Numbered from the stretch's first letter, positions 1 through 9,303 are shown. The stretch: DNA of 64,000 nucleotides from Yersinia hibernica (GCF_004124235.1 NZ_CP032487.1:3782001-3846000); one strand, 5' to 3'. The notes: generated by a model from the sequence alone, not told the origin. Numbers and translations: made by a program.

Positions 1-192
1 AAACGCATCTATAACGAAATATCAAAAGAAGCCTGGTCACAATGGATAACTAAACAAACCATGCTGATTAATGAGAAAAAGCTCAGCATGATGAATGTAG
101 AAGACCGCAAATTGCTGGAACAGGAAATGGTCAATTTCCTGTTTGAAGGACAGGATGTTCATATTGAAGGTTACACGCCTCCGAGCCAGTAA
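1..192 (+). CDS. yggX: YggX, Fe(2+)-trafficking/oxidative protection protein, 3' part
   Basis: The window opens inside this gene: 63 codons are visible, then TAA. The visible frame runs from [12 protein letters not shown] to the end [11 protein letters not shown], which I recognise as the C-terminal two thirds of YggX (about 90 residues in enterobacteria). The family is a small cytoplasmic protein linked to iron handling and protection of iron-sulfur clusters from oxidation. The missing N-terminus would hold the conserved cysteine near residue 7. It lies upstream of mltC in the same direction, the usual enterobacterial order (mutY-yggX-mltC). A short inverted repeat, ggggtc/gacccc, follows the stop codon. 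Confidence 0.93.
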   Translation, partial: KRIYNEISKEAWSQWITKQTMLINEKKLSMMNVEDRKLLEQEMVNFLFEGQDVHIEGYTPPSQ

Positions 193-303
193 CCACTTGG
201 GGTCTATTGACCCCACTGTTATCTCCTAACTCATTCAAATTGTAAGCAGGCTGGCAACTTGAAGTATGACGGGGATATTTTTCATCAATATATGGCTTGT
301 AAG

Positions 304-1380
304 ATGAAGAAAATTTTAGCTTTGCTGGTAATTGCACCTTTGTTAGTGTCTTGCTCGGGCAATAAAAATCAGGCAGAAAACGAAGCCTTTATCAAAGACA
401 CTAATGGTTTTGAGATTTTAATGGGCCAGTTTGCCCATAACATTGAAAATATTTGGGGATTAAAAGAAGTCTTAATCGCGGGCCCAAAAGATTATGTTAA
501 ATATACCGATCAATATCAAACCCGCAGCCACATCAACTTTGATGCCGGTACTATTACGGTTGAAACCATTGCCACGAACGATCCGGCGGCTCACTTACGT
601 CAGGCGATCATTACCACCTTATTAATGGGCGATGATCCTGGCTCTATCGATCTCTATTCTGATGCTAACGATATCCAGATCAGTAAAGAGCCATTCCTCT
701 ATGGGCAAGTACTCGATAATAATGGCCAAGCTATTCGTTGGGAATGGCGTGCTGCGCATTTTGCCGACTATTTACTGCAAACTAAAATGCAAAAACGCAC
801 GTCTGGTTTGCATGTTATCTGGTCGGTAACCTTGCAATTAGTTCCTAACCATCTGGATAAACGTGCTCATAAATATCTGCCGCTGGTACGGCAATCGGCT
901 GAAAGATATGGCGTTGAAGAATCATTAATTCTGGCAATTATGCAGACAGAATCGAGTTTCAACCCATATGCCGTAAGTGGCTCGGATGCATTGGGTCTGA
1001 TGCAGGTTGTTCAGCATACAGCTGGGCGCGACGTGTTCAAAATGAAAGGTAAGAGTGGTCAACCGAGCCGAAGCTATCTATTTGATCCTGCAAATAATAT
1101 CGATGCAGGTACAGCTTATCTGGCTATCTTGCAAAACACCTATTTAGGCGGTATTCAAAATACCACTTCGCGGCGTTATGCCGTTATTACCTCCTATAAT
1201 GGCGGAGCAGGCAGCGTACTGCGGGTCTTCTCCAGTGATAAAAATCAGGCTGTGAATATTATTAATAATATGGCGCCAGGCGATGTATTCCAAACACTAA
1301 CCACTAAACACCCATCCGGTGAATCTCGCCGTTATTTAGTGAAAGTGAATAGCGCACAGAAGAGCTACCGCCGCCGTTAA
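304..1380 (+). CDS. mltC: Membrane-bound lytic murein transglycosylase C
   Basis: 358-residue lipoprotein that cleaves the glycan strands of peptidoglycan to 1,6-anhydromuropeptides at the inner face of the outer membrane. Residues 1-17 are a lipoprotein signal, [17 protein letters not shown], with the acylated Cys17. The C-terminal SLT (lysozyme-like) domain has the catalytic Glu216 in [14 protein letters not shown], then the GLMQV and [17 protein letters not shown] motifs. Length and sequence match E. coli MltC nearly end to end. I start at 304 rather than the upstream in-frame ATG at 259 because only 304 places the signal peptide at the N-terminus. It follows yggX and ends before a clear terminator. 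Confidence 0.96.
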   Translation: MKKILALLVIAPLLVSCSGNKNQAENEAFIKDTNGFEILMGQFAHNIENIWGLKEVLIAGPKDYVKYTDQYQTRSHINFDAGTITVETIATNDPAAHLRQAIITTLLMGDDPGSIDLYSDANDIQISKEPFLYGQVLDNNGQAIRWEWRAAHFADYLLQTKMQKRTSGLHVIWSVTLQLVPNHLDKRAHKYLPLVRQSAERYGVEESLILAIMQTESSFNPYAVSGSDALGLMQVVQHTAGRDVFKMKGKSGQPSRSYLFDPANNIDAGTAYLAILQNTYLGGIQNTTSRRYAVITSYNGGAGSVLRVFSSDKNQAVNIINNMAPGDVFQTLTTKHPSGESRRYLVKVNSAQKSYRRR

Positions 1381-1411
1381 CACCGCTGTAACTTCAAATA
1401 TGAGGGATATA

Positions 1412-1440
1412 AATGGCACAGTTCACTGTGCCATTTTTTA
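1412..1440 (+). terminator. Rho-independent terminator of mltC
   Basis: Perfect 10-bp inverted repeat (aatggcacag / ctgtgccatt) with a 4-base loop, followed directly by a T run, 30 bases after the mltC stop codon. Confidence 0.9.
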
Positions 1441-1515
1441 TGCCTAAAATTGTGATCAGCTAATAAATGTGCATACTTGAATAGCAACCATTCTCAATAA
1501 TACGTTTATAGTATT

Positions 1516-2304
1516 ATGCACTCCTCTACTCCCCACCACGGGCAGACTGAACAAATGGACTTTGGGCTTACCGCTTTCGAAATGATGGCAATCTTCTCCA
1601 CCATGGTCATCGCCTATATTATTTTTGGCATCACCGGCTTTGGTTCGGCCTTAATTGCCAGCCCAGTTTTAGCACTATTTATTCCCGTCGCTAAAATTGT
1701 CCCATTGCTGGCCATTGTCGATATGTTTGCTGCGATTACCAATGTGGCACGTCATAGCCGCCATGCGGATATAGCTGAACTTAAGCGGCTGGTGCCCTTG
1801 ATGATTATAGGGAGCCTCATTGGCGCAACAGTATTGCTACGCACCCGCCCAGATATTTTGCTATTGGCACTGGGCATGTTTGTTATTTTATATGCGATAT
1901 ATTCTCTCAGCCGACGTAAACCGCAGGGGCAATTCAAACCCATCGCCGCGATTCCTTTCGGCCTCATCGGCGGCATCTTTAGTGCATTATTTGGTAGTGG
2001 CGGGTTCATCTACGCTATTTACTTATCCGGGCGGATAGTCAGTAAAGACAATTTACGAATTACACAAACAACACTTATCGGTCTGAGCACTCTCACCAGA
2101 GTGATTTTATTTGCTCTGGCTGGCGTCTATATGGATTTGTCGATTTTATGGTTGGTCTTGCTGTTGGCACCGGGGATGTTAGTCGGATTGGCAATTGCGA
2201 ATAAAATCAGCTTAGGAATCAGCCGAGAACAACTGATTAGAATAATAAATATCTTATTACTGATTTCAGGTACTGTTTTACTGGTGCGCTATTTCGGTTA
2301 CTAA
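1516..2304 (+). CDS. TauE/SafE-family membrane permease (sulfite-exporter type)
   Basis: 262-residue polytopic inner-membrane protein, mostly hydrophobic, with about eight predicted segments. The first half carries the typical glycine-rich opening IIFGITGFGSALIASPVL and the second half repeats it with FGLIGGIFSALFGSGGF. This internal duplication is the hallmark of the TauE/SafE/YfcA family of proton-driven exporters of small anions; the substrate cannot be told from sequence. The ATG at 1516 lacks a good ribosome site; the ATG at 1555 (MDFGLTAF) is an equally likely start. It sits between mltC and the convergent speC and looks monocistronic. Confidence 0.85.
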   Translation: MHSSTPHHGQTEQMDFGLTAFEMMAIFSTMVIAYIIFGITGFGSALIASPVLALFIPVAKIVPLLAIVDMFAAITNVARHSRHADIAELKRLVPLMIIGSLIGATVLLRTRPDILLLALGMFVILYAIYSLSRRKPQGQFKPIAAIPFGLIGGIFSALFGSGGFIYAIYLSGRIVSKDNLRITQTTLIGLSTLTRVILFALAGVYMDLSILWLVLLLAPGMLVGLAIANKISLGISREQLIRIINILLLISGTVLLVRYFGY

Positions 2305-2316
2305 TCCTCCCACATC

Positions 2317-2344
2317 AGACAGCCGACATCATTATCGGCTGTCT
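2317..2344. terminator. Bidirectional hairpin between the permease gene and speC
   Basis: 10-bp inverted repeat (agacagccga / tcggctgtct) with an 8-base loop lying between two convergent stop codons at 2304 and 2357. It probably terminates both transcripts, although neither side has a long T run. Confidence 0.6.
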
Positions 2345-2356
2345 CCAATGCTCAGA

Positions 2357-4519
2357 TCATTGAGTAATGACATAACCAAAAATACGCCGCCATTCCACAT
2401 CGCCTTTTTCAATATAAACACCCTGTAATTCGGGTGAAAAACCCGGCAATAAATTGATGCCCTCTTCCAGCGCCAAGAAATAACGCTGCACTGCCCCTCC
2501 CCATATTTCACCCGGCACAACACACAATACGCCCGGAGGGTAAGGTAATGCACCTTCAGCAGCAATACGTCCCTCAGCTTCAGCAATAGGGATCAACTCA
2601 ATATTATCGCGAACAAACTGGATATTGGCATCCTGCGGATTCATCACGATCTGGGGGAAACTGGCTTTGCGGAACATCTCTTTTTGCAGCTGTTTAACAT
2701 CATAGCTGACATACAAGTCATGCATCTCCTGACATAACTGACGCAGCGTATAACCACGATAGCGCGTTTCATTCTTGCGATATATCGTCGGTAATACATC
2801 ACACAACAATGCATCTTGCTCAATATAGCGCTCAAACTGTACCAACATTTCAACCAGATGTGCCATCTTGGCTGGGTTTTCGGCTGGAGTGAGCAGAAAT
2901 AGAATTGAGTTGAGATCACATTTTTCCGGCACAATACCATTTTCACGCAAGAAAGTAGCCAATATTGCTGCAGGCACACCAAACTGGCTATATTGGCCAC
3001 TACTGGCGTCAATGCCCGGGGTGGTCAGCAGCAGTTTACAAGGATCAACCAGATACTGATCTTGGTTATAGCCTGTAAATCCATGCCAACTTTCATCAGG
3101 TACAAAATTAAAGAAACGCGCATCATTGGCAATAATATCCGTGTCGTAATCCTGCCAATTCTTACCACCAACCGTCGGTGGAATAAATGGCCGTAATAGT
3201 GAGCAGCGCTCTAATAATAACTTACGGGTATCAATACCGAGCTTTACACAATCCATCCACATGCGGCGACCACTCTCACCGGAATGTATTTTGGCATTCA
3301 CATCTAGTGCTGCGAATAAGGGATAAAACGGGCTGGTTGATGCATGCAACATAAATGCATTGTTAAAACGCTTATGATTACAGTGGCGTTTTTGCCCTTT
3401 GATGTGATTATCTTTTTTATGCACTTGTGAGGTTTGGGAAAACCCTGCCTGCTGCTTATGCACCGACTGAGTCACAATAATCCCAGGGTCGTTTTCGTTT
3501 AATTCCAGTAACAGTGGCGAGAAATCTTTCATCATTGGAATAAATTGCTCGTAGCCTACCCACGCCGAATCAAACAAAATGTAATCACACAAATGACCAA
3601 TACTATCCACCACCTGACGTGCGTTATAGACCGTACCGTCATAAGTGCCTAATTGAATAATAGCTAATCTGAACGGCCGAACATCATCAGCACGTTCGGG
3701 AGCAACCTCATTCAATTGCTGACGTAAATAGCGCTCATCGAAACAGTGCGCATCAATACCGCCAATAAAACCAAATGGGTTACGGGCAGTTTCTAAATAA
3801 ATGGGCGTTGCCCCTGCTTGAATCAGCGCTCCATGGTGGTTGGATTTATGGTTATTGCGATCGAACAATACCAAATCACCACGAGTCAATAAGGCATTAG
3901 TGACCACTTTATTGGCCGCCGAAGTGCCATTCAGCACAAAATAGGTTTTATCCGCGTTAAACACCTGCGCCGCATATTTTTGTGCATCTTTTGCCGCACC
4001 TTCGTGGATAAGCAAATCACCCAGTTTGACATCAGCATTACACATATCTGAACGAAAAATCGTCTCACCATAGAATTCAAAAAATTGACGACCCGCGGGA
4101 TGTTTACGGAAAAACTCACCGCCTTGGTGCCCTGGGCACGCAAAGGTTGAATTGTTCATCTCAACATATTTCTTTAATGTTGAGAAAAAAGGTGGTAGCA
4201 GATTTTTTTGATATTCACTGGCGGCGACTTCTACCTGAGCATTGTAAAACGCTTTATTTGCCTCACCGAGTGTGATGACGCCTTTAATAAGAGGTAAATA
4301 ATCCGCAGAAACCGTCTGTTCTGCCATGACAGCAACAAAAATAGGCATTGCAAAGCCCAAATCGTGAAGCTTTGACAATATACCGGCATTCGCATCTTCA
4401 ACCGACATCACCACGGCGGCAACATCGGTAAAATCGGTTTGATTGAGGTATACCACTCCCCGCTGGCTTTCTACATAAGAAGCCAGACGAGCACTTGTTG
4501 CTATTTTTAACTGTGTCAT
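2357..4519 (-). CDS. speC: Ornithine decarboxylase, constitutive/biosynthetic type
   Basis: 720-residue PLP-dependent fold-type I decarboxylase that turns ornithine into putrescine and CO2. Very close to E. coli SpeC over the full length: an N-terminal wing domain (about 1-105), then the PLP domain with the Schiff-base lysine K355 in TQSVHKQQAGFSQ, the upstream STFACPGHQ and GTSAANKVV motifs, and the C-terminal EGRIAAEGALPYPPGVLCVV segment. I start at the ATG at 4519, which begins MTQLKIATSA like the family and has a GAGAG ribosome site. An in-frame extension to 4627 is open but unlike the family. A neighbour of tRNA-Phe in yersiniae. Confidence 0.94.
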   Translation of the reverse strand: MTQLKIATSARLASYVESQRGVVYLNQTDFTDVAAVVMSVEDANAGILSKLHDLGFAMPIFVAVMAEQTVSADYLPLIKGVITLGEANKAFYNAQVEVAASEYQKNLLPPFFSTLKKYVEMNNSTFACPGHQGGEFFRKHPAGRQFFEFYGETIFRSDMCNADVKLGDLLIHEGAAKDAQKYAAQVFNADKTYFVLNGTSAANKVVTNALLTRGDLVLFDRNNHKSNHHGALIQAGATPIYLETARNPFGFIGGIDAHCFDERYLRQQLNEVAPERADDVRPFRLAIIQLGTYDGTVYNARQVVDSIGHLCDYILFDSAWVGYEQFIPMMKDFSPLLLELNENDPGIIVTQSVHKQQAGFSQTSQVHKKDNHIKGQKRHCNHKRFNNAFMLHASTSPFYPLFAALDVNAKIHSGESGRRMWMDCVKLGIDTRKLLLERCSLLRPFIPPTVGGKNWQDYDTDIIANDARFFNFVPDESWHGFTGYNQDQYLVDPCKLLLTTPGIDASSGQYSQFGVPAAILATFLRENGIVPEKCDLNSILFLLTPAENPAKMAHLVEMLVQFERYIEQDALLCDVLPTIYRKNETRYRGYTLRQLCQEMHDLYVSYDVKQLQKEMFRKASFPQIVMNPQDANIQFVRDNIELIPIAEAEGRIAAEGALPYPPGVLCVVPGEIWGGAVQRYFLALEEGINLLPGFSPELQGVYIEKGDVEWRRIFGYVITQ

Positions 4520-5141
4520 GTCACTTACTCTCAAACGGTCAGGTATGAGGCTGCCACTTTGGCATATAGATGACACCACATTGAGAAACTTATGTGATGC
4601 CGGCAAGTTGATATCTATAAAGCACACTTATTCTGGCAGAAGTAAAAGCCCGAATGGTGAATAAATTGGTCTCAGCATCGACCAATAGACATCAGTAAAA
4701 TCAGAGGGTTGGCTCTATCTTTAATAATGTCTAACAGTGAGCAACACATAGCCTTACCGCATGGAAGGGATAAGAGACTTAACAGAAGTGAAACAGAGGA
4801 AGTGGCACCTGAGGCGTTGAATATGCATTAAATCGTGTAAAACTGCCATAACCGCCCCCTGCTTAAATTCTCAAAATAGTATGGACTAGCGAAATGAATA
4901 CTAACGTTAAATTCGCGCAATAATTGCATGTTTTAAGGGGTGATTCAATCTTTGTTACTCAATAAAAATGCATATTTTATGAATATCTAAGCTATTGTTT
5001 TTTAACGAACTGAAAAATAAAAAATCTATATATCAAGCAGATGAAATAGGTGTTAGTGATGAAAAAATCATCAACCCACTATTTTTTTAGCTATTTTCGC
5101 ATAAAAAGAGAGCAACCGATCGCCAATATATGAGAAACTCA
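4520..5141. other. Intergenic region upstream of speC and tRNA-Phe
   Basis: About 620 bases, AT-rich, without a convincing gene on either strand. It must hold the speC promoter on the minus strand. I could not assign specific sites. Confidence 0.6.
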
Positions 5142-5170
5142 TTGACGATTTGGTGCCAATACGGTTTAAT
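5142..5170 (+). promoter_or_regulatory. Sigma70 promoter of tRNA-Phe
   Basis: TTGACG at 5142-5147, a 17-base spacer, then TTTAAT at 5165-5170. It is followed by a GC-rich discriminator, gcgcccc, typical of stringently controlled stable-RNA promoters, 10 bases before the mature tRNA 5' end. Confidence 0.85.
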
Positions 5171-5180
5171 GCGCCCCGTT

Positions 5181-5256
5181 GCCCGGATAGCTCAGTCGGT
5201 AGAGCAGGGGATTGAAAATCCCCGTGTCCTTGGTTCGATTCCGAGTCCGGGCACCA
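5181..5256 (+). tRNA. tRNA-Phe (GAA), ICE attachment gene
   Basis: 76-base cloverleaf including an encoded CCA. The acceptor arm is GCCCGGA/TCCGGGC, the anticodon stem GGGGA/TCCCC encloses TTGAAAA (anticodon GAA), and the T loop is TTCGATT. It is identical to the E. coli tRNA-Phe sequence as I remember it. The integrase gene of the element begins 259 bases downstream and points back at it, so the 3' half of this tRNA is the probable attachment site. The gene is intact, as expected when integration restores the 3' end. Confidence 0.97.
5230..5256. other. Probable left attachment site (attL) within the tRNA-Phe 3' end
   Basis: Inferred, not shown. Elements of this class integrate into the T-arm/acceptor 3' segment of tRNA-Phe, and the int gene is adjacent. 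The matching attR copy should lie beyond the right edge, so the core cannot be delimited here. A hairpin (cgttaag / cttaacg) at about 5271-5297 may belong to the integrase binding region. Confidence 0.5.
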
Positions 5257-5374
5257 ATTTCAGAGCCTGTTCGTTAAGAGTTGAGATCCTTAACGGGCAT
5301 GACATAAGTACCCGAAACAGCGTCGTGTGATAAATATACTTATCGCATCGATTGTTGAACACTCGGGACTAAGA

Positions 5375-5410
5375 AGCCGGAGAGTGTTTAGACCACTCTC
5401 TGGCTTTTCT
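5375..5410 (+). terminator. Rho-independent terminator downstream of tRNA-Phe
   Basis: 12-bp stem (agccggagagtg / cactctctggct, one G-U pair), loop tttagac, followed by tttct. It lies inside the element, about 120 bases past the tRNA, and could stop the tRNA transcript before it runs antisense into int. Confidence 0.75.
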
Positions 5411-5514
5411 CGTCCTTCCGATAAGAATTCTTACAGTTTCTGACCGGTAGTGTCAATCTTATGTAAAGGAAAGCAGCATTTTTTTGCTTTCAATCACTTA
5501 GATTTGACTTAAGA

Positions 5515-6477
5515 TTAATCTTGTCCGCCAAAAACCTCCTCTAACGCTATACGTAAACTGTCCATATTGCCTTCAACATACTCCAGCGTCACAGCCACAC
5601 TTGAATGTCCCAACAGTGTTTGAACCACTTTCAGGTTACGGTCCGGGGATTTCATCATGTCAGTAGCAATGGTATGTCGGAAACGGTGTGGAGTGATGGT
5701 GCACTGACACTCCGTTGAGAGCCGGCGGAAAAAACCGCGCAGGGGTTGATAAGCCATCACATCTGTTAAGATATTTTTTCGCCCATCAAACCGGCTTGCG
5801 TTAAACAACATATCACCGTGCGTAGCACCACGCTCTGTGGCAGACAAAACTAGCCGTTCCAGTCTTGGCCGCAGTAATCGGGTTATAGGTACCCGGTGTT
5901 CCCGGTGATTTTTTGAGGCTTCCGGCCGTAAATTTATCCATCCCCCCTCTAGATGCACATCCTCAAGACGAATATTGAGCAGCTGATTCTGTCTCATTCC
6001 CGTGTAGCGAAGCGTATCTACCACACTGAGCCAGAACCAGGCTGGTCGCAGAGCTGAGCGAAACTTTCCAATCACACCTAAGCTTTCCTCTCTTTCCCTC
6101 GCTTCCAGCAGCAAATAGATTTTTTTTATCTCTGTCTGAGTGAGCGTTTTTTTCCGTTTAATATCGGGTCTGGCAATCACGCCATTAAAGGGATTGTCTT
6201 TTAGGGAAATAAATTCTTGCAGCAGCGCATGATTATAAATTGCACGCATATGAGCCACTTTGTTATTCCATGTTATCGATGACAGTCCCTGTTCACTTAA
6301 GACATGCCGCCGCCAGTTTAATACGGTCAGCCTGTTGACCTGACCAGGTGAAACCTTATCGCCTGTGTAACGTCTGAATGAATTAACAACCTTCCTGTAA
6401 CTCCACTCTGTAGCGGGCCTCAATGTTTTGCTGAAAAAATAATCCTGCAGAATATCGTCATAATTAGTTGAATCCAT
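5515..6477 (-). CDS. Tyrosine recombinase, ICE integrase
   Basis: 320 residues with a SAM-like core-binding domain (about 5-95) and a catalytic domain (about 110-315). Active-site residues are visible: R162 in YTGMRQNQLL, H264 and R267 in TPHRFRHT, H291 in LLGHSS and the nucleophile Y300 in VTLEYVE. It would catalyse site-specific recombination between the ICE and the tRNA-Phe 3' end. Start at 6477 with AGGGAGA as ribosome site. Transcribed towards the tRNA; the relaxase-like gene lies just upstream in the same direction (gap 29 bases), so the two are probably co-transcribed. XerC-like in size, without the long extra domain of P4-type integrases. Confidence 0.93.
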   Translation of the reverse strand: MDSTNYDDILQDYFFSKTLRPATEWSYRKVVNSFRRYTGDKVSPGQVNRLTVLNWRRHVLSEQGLSSITWNNKVAHMRAIYNHALLQEFISLKDNPFNGVIARPDIKRKKTLTQTEIKKIYLLLEAREREESLGVIGKFRSALRPAWFWLSVVDTLRYTGMRQNQLLNIRLEDVHLEGGWINLRPEASKNHREHRVPITRLLRPRLERLVLSATERGATHGDMLFNASRFDGRKNILTDVMAYQPLRGFFRRLSTECQCTITPHRFRHTIATDMMKSPDRNLKVVQTLLGHSSVAVTLEYVEGNMDSLRIALEEVFGGQD

Positions 6478-6515
6478 TTCATTCTCCCTATTACTTAATT
6501 AAATAAGCCCTAATG

Positions 6516-8009
6516 CTATTTATTGGGTGACAACCACCGGCTGTCTGCGAGCACGACACCTGGTTTAAAGAGTTGTGAGGCCAAAATCATATAGCCTGAC
6601 ATTCGGGTAAATCGCCCTTCCCTGCTCTCACTCTCATATTTCCTGTAGATATATATCCCCTTACCACTCCTCGAATAATGCTTATTCAGTGCTTCAAAGC
6701 TTTTTTGGGTCTCATCTTTATCTCCCGCCATATTTTCCTGCGCGGCCAGGTACCGGTAAAAACAATCCGGTGTCTGAATAAAGACGTACTGCGCCATAGC
6801 ATGCAGCAGGCTGTCCTGCCCATTCACACTTAAAGCGCCCTCCTCAATAGCATCAATCAGCCAACGCCAGAAATGTTCCCCCAGTGTGAGCGGCCCGGCA
6901 GGAGCAGGCTGCACCGGTACCGCCACCGGAAGACCATCAGCAGGACAGGCCTCATCCACGAGTCCCCCACCGGTCATTTTATCCAGCAACGTCAGCAACT
7001 CCCCCGGCGTACCGCCACCATGTTGCGACACCTCCCCCGGTTCAGCATCCTCATCACTCATCCCGGACTGGCTGATGGCAGAAACCAGCTCTGGCATGAC
7101 CGAAATGACAGCCTCACCGCCCAGCAACTGAGTCTTATTATCATCGGTTACAGCAGAAACAATGGGACTGACAGCAGATTCAATTGAGGGATGTTCGGCA
7201 AAGTCTTGAGGCGCGCTCCCGCGTAAAGGTTCCGTATTTTCTGCTACCAATTTGAGTGAAGGTTGTAGAGATGTGCGCAGTGAAAGCAGCCCGCATTTTT
7301 CGCGGGCCTCGCTCACAGCAGCATGAAGAATGGCACCCGCAGGTTTATCACCCGACAGGTAACCCAGTAACGCGTCCGTCAGTGCCGGCCAGCGGGCTGC
7401 CCACCGTAAGCCCTCATAAGGTAGTAGGCGATAAGCCGATGCGGCAGCCCTCACTGTTGAATTCGTGGTCTGCTCACAAAATCTGACCCGCCAGGGCGCA
7501 TCCGGTACCTCGAGCCCCGCATACCACCGGCGACCGTCTTCATGAAACACCGCCATTTGTTCAAGACTGCCCAGGTCATGCAGCAGTGCTGACCAAAAAA
7601 TCGCCGTACACCACGCAGCACCCTGCTCAGCCTGTTCTTCCGGGGCAGCTCCCGGTGGCAGCATCCATCCCCGGGATAATCTGACGGCGCAAACGGCCAC
7701 CTCCAGCGCCTCATCCAGCATGCCCCCCTCACGGGCATAGGGACCCGTGGATGATGCCGGTAATTGCTGGAGTCTGACCGCCAGTTGCTTAACAGGCTCC
7801 AGCCAGAACGCTTCCCAAACAGGCCTCGAGAAAGGACTGTTGTCCCACAGCTGTTGCAGCGCCTGCTGTCGGGCCGACGTGCCAAGAAGTATTTCAGCGC
7901 TTTGCGGTGAAAACCAGCCGCCAGTGCTGCGGTGATCCAGCACCTCCGCGCCCTGAGCCGAAGCCCCCTTTACCTGGTTATGTAACTTGCCTGCAATCCA
8001 CTTTAGCAT
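6516..8009 (-). CDS. TraI_2/DUF1528 conjugative relaxase-like protein (MobH type)
   Basis: 497 residues. The N-terminal half matches the TraI_2 domain of SPI-7/PFGI-1 class elements (GWFSPQSAEILLG near the start, then GGMLDEALEVAVCAVRLSRGW and an HD-like SALLHDLG). A low-complexity linker follows at about 265-370. The C-terminal third resembles DUF1528 (LGEHFWRWLIDAI to ASQLFKPGVVLAD). Family members are thought to nick oriT and start conjugation. Here the 3H motif is degenerate: where relatives have a histidine cluster before GGMLDH, this protein has PYAREGGMLDE. Start at ATG 8009, preceded by AGGGGGG; an in-frame TTG at 8027 has no ribosome site. Neighbour of int, as is usual at the left end of this ICE class. 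Confidence 0.82.
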   Translation of the reverse strand: MLKWIAGKLHNQVKGASAQGAEVLDHRSTGGWFSPQSAEILLGTSARQQALQQLWDNSPFSRPVWEAFWLEPVKQLAVRLQQLPASSTGPYAREGGMLDEALEVAVCAVRLSRGWMLPPGAAPEEQAEQGAAWCTAIFWSALLHDLGSLEQMAVFHEDGRRWYAGLEVPDAPWRVRFCEQTTNSTVRAAASAYRLLPYEGLRWAARWPALTDALLGYLSGDKPAGAILHAAVSEAREKCGLLSLRTSLQPSLKLVAENTEPLRGSAPQDFAEHPSIESAVSPIVSAVTDDNKTQLLGGEAVISVMPELVSAISQSGMSDEDAEPGEVSQHGGGTPGELLTLLDKMTGGGLVDEACPADGLPVAVPVQPAPAGPLTLGEHFWRWLIDAIEEGALSVNGQDSLLHAMAQYVFIQTPDCFYRYLAAQENMAGDKDETQKSFEALNKHYSRSGKGIYIYRKYESESREGRFTRMSGYMILASQLFKPGVVLADSRWLSPNK

Positions 8010-8209
8010 TGACGTCCCCCCTGCCAATCATCAGTAAAGGGGCATTACGCTATGCTTTGCCACTGTCCTGGCAAGCGGGAACTCTTTATTCATTATCTGC
8101 ATTAATCCCTTGATCTTTATTTTTAGAAACTGCAGGAAGAGTTTCTGCAGGTCAGGAATAAAGGGATGTGCATAAATGTGGTTTTTCTTGTCACCGGGAA
8201 AGCACACAC
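8010..8209. other. Divergent intergenic region
   Basis: 200 bases between the minus-strand relaxase gene and the plus-strand membrane-protein gene; it must hold both promoters. The palindrome ctgcag occurs twice in a short direct repeat at about 8132-8152. Nothing else recognised. Confidence 0.5.
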
Positions 8210-8764
8210 ATGAAATCAGACACCGCCTGCCTGGCCCTCATTGTGGTCGGCTGGTTTTTTATCTGCGTCGTTATCACTACCACCATGACAAAGGGGACCC
8301 TCAGCCCGGACAGACTGGTTATGCTGGGCACCCTGTTTTTTACGCCTGCATTGCTCAAGCCGTTATCACGGTGCATGCTGTTATTCAGAAAGCCCCCGTT
8401 TGTCCTAATGAAAAAACAGCACAGGACCTGGCTGCACCTAAACCCCTGGCTCTCCACCGGTCAGCCGGGCCTCAGGGATATCAACCGGTATTGGCGGGCA
8501 TTAACAGACACACTCAGCGCCGGGCTGGCACAACCCGAGTACACGATTATCCTGTCATCACACCTTCTCAGTTCCCGGCGCACAGCCCGGTTGTTACGAC
8601 ACTTTCCCGCCAAACAATACCGGTACCACGCGCTGAGCAGGCCAGTCAGCCGTGCAGAACGGTCAGGTTTGCAGCTTGAAACGCTGCTGAAAGAATGGCG
8701 TTGGTATTCCCCTTCCCTGTACTGCGGTGTCCTGATTATCCGCAAAAAAGACCGGAGGTGCTGA
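8210..8764 (+). CDS. Hypothetical membrane protein of the ICE backbone
   Basis: 184 residues from the ATG at 8210 (MKSDTACLAL). Two N-terminal hydrophobic segments, about 7-26 and 38-54, precede a basic soluble C-terminal domain rich in Arg, Leu and Trp. I do not recognise a family. The in-frame extension to 8168 lacks a ribosome site and does not look coding. It overlaps the ribosome site of the next gene, so the two are translationally coupled. Position next to the relaxase suggests a role in transfer or maintenance, but this is inference from context. Confidence 0.65.
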   Translation: MKSDTACLALIVVGWFFICVVITTTMTKGTLSPDRLVMLGTLFFTPALLKPLSRCMLLFRKPPFVLMKKQHRTWLHLNPWLSTGQPGLRDINRYWRALTDTLSAGLAQPEYTIILSSHLLSSRRTARLLRHFPAKQYRYHALSRPVSRAERSGLQLETLLKEWRWYSPSLYCGVLIIRKKDRRC

Positions 8765-8765
8765 C

Positions 8766-8978
8766 ATGCTGTCCTGGAAACTCATGATGGCCACCGAACG
8801 CGCCTGTCGAAACGTCTGCGAGGGGGAAGAAGCCGCCGCGCATGACAATGACATACTGAGTATTTGTGATCGCATGGCTCTCTGGAGTGAGGGATTTATC
8901 GCCGGATGGCGTGAGGAAAATGCATGCATAACGCTCTCAGAACGGTTTCGTCAGAAGGTCAATCGATGGAGGCGATAA
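8766..8978 (+). CDS. Small hypothetical protein
   Basis: 70 residues, no signal peptide or membrane segment, charged, with an Arg-rich C-terminus. The ATG at 8766 lies one base after the upstream stop and uses GGAGG inside the end of that gene, so it is coupled to it. No family recognised. An IS3-type transposase remnant begins about 65 bases downstream, so the original operon may have been interrupted here. Confidence 0.6.
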   Translation: MLSWKLMMATERACRNVCEGEEAAAHDNDILSICDRMALWSEGFIAGWREENACITLSERFRQKVNRWRR

Positions 8979-9044
8979 CAGGAAAGGTCCCGAATGGAGT
9001 GAAGCCAGTAAAACCCTGACTGTACATGCTGATGTCGATACCAC

Positions 9045-9303
9045 CGCATATGGCAGTTGCTGCGCCGCGAAGGGCTTCATGTTAATCACAAGCGCGTGTA
9101 CCGCCTTTATCATCTCAGTGGCCTGGACGTAAAACGCAGAAGACGTCGTAAAGGGCTAGCAAAAGAACGTCTGCCGCTGCTCCGCCCGACAGCCCTCAAT
9201 CTGACCTGGTCGATGGATTTCGTCATGGACGCGCTAACAAGCGGTCGCAGGATCAAGTGCCTGACTTGCATGGACGACTTCACGAAGGAGTGCCTGACGG
9301 TAG
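9045..9303 (+). pseudogene. IS3-family transposase OrfB remnant
   Basis: The frame reads RIWQLLRREGLHVNHKRVYR, then RRRRRKGLAKERLPLLRPTA and TWSMDFVMDAL, with CMDDFTKECLTV following. This is the middle of an IS3-group integrase-core transposase, including the first catalytic Asp (WSMDF) and the second (MDDFT). The N-terminal helper region and everything after the second Asp are missing, including the catalytic Glu. No terminal inverted repeats were seen. A dead fragment marking the left edge of the defence segment. Confidence 0.85.
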
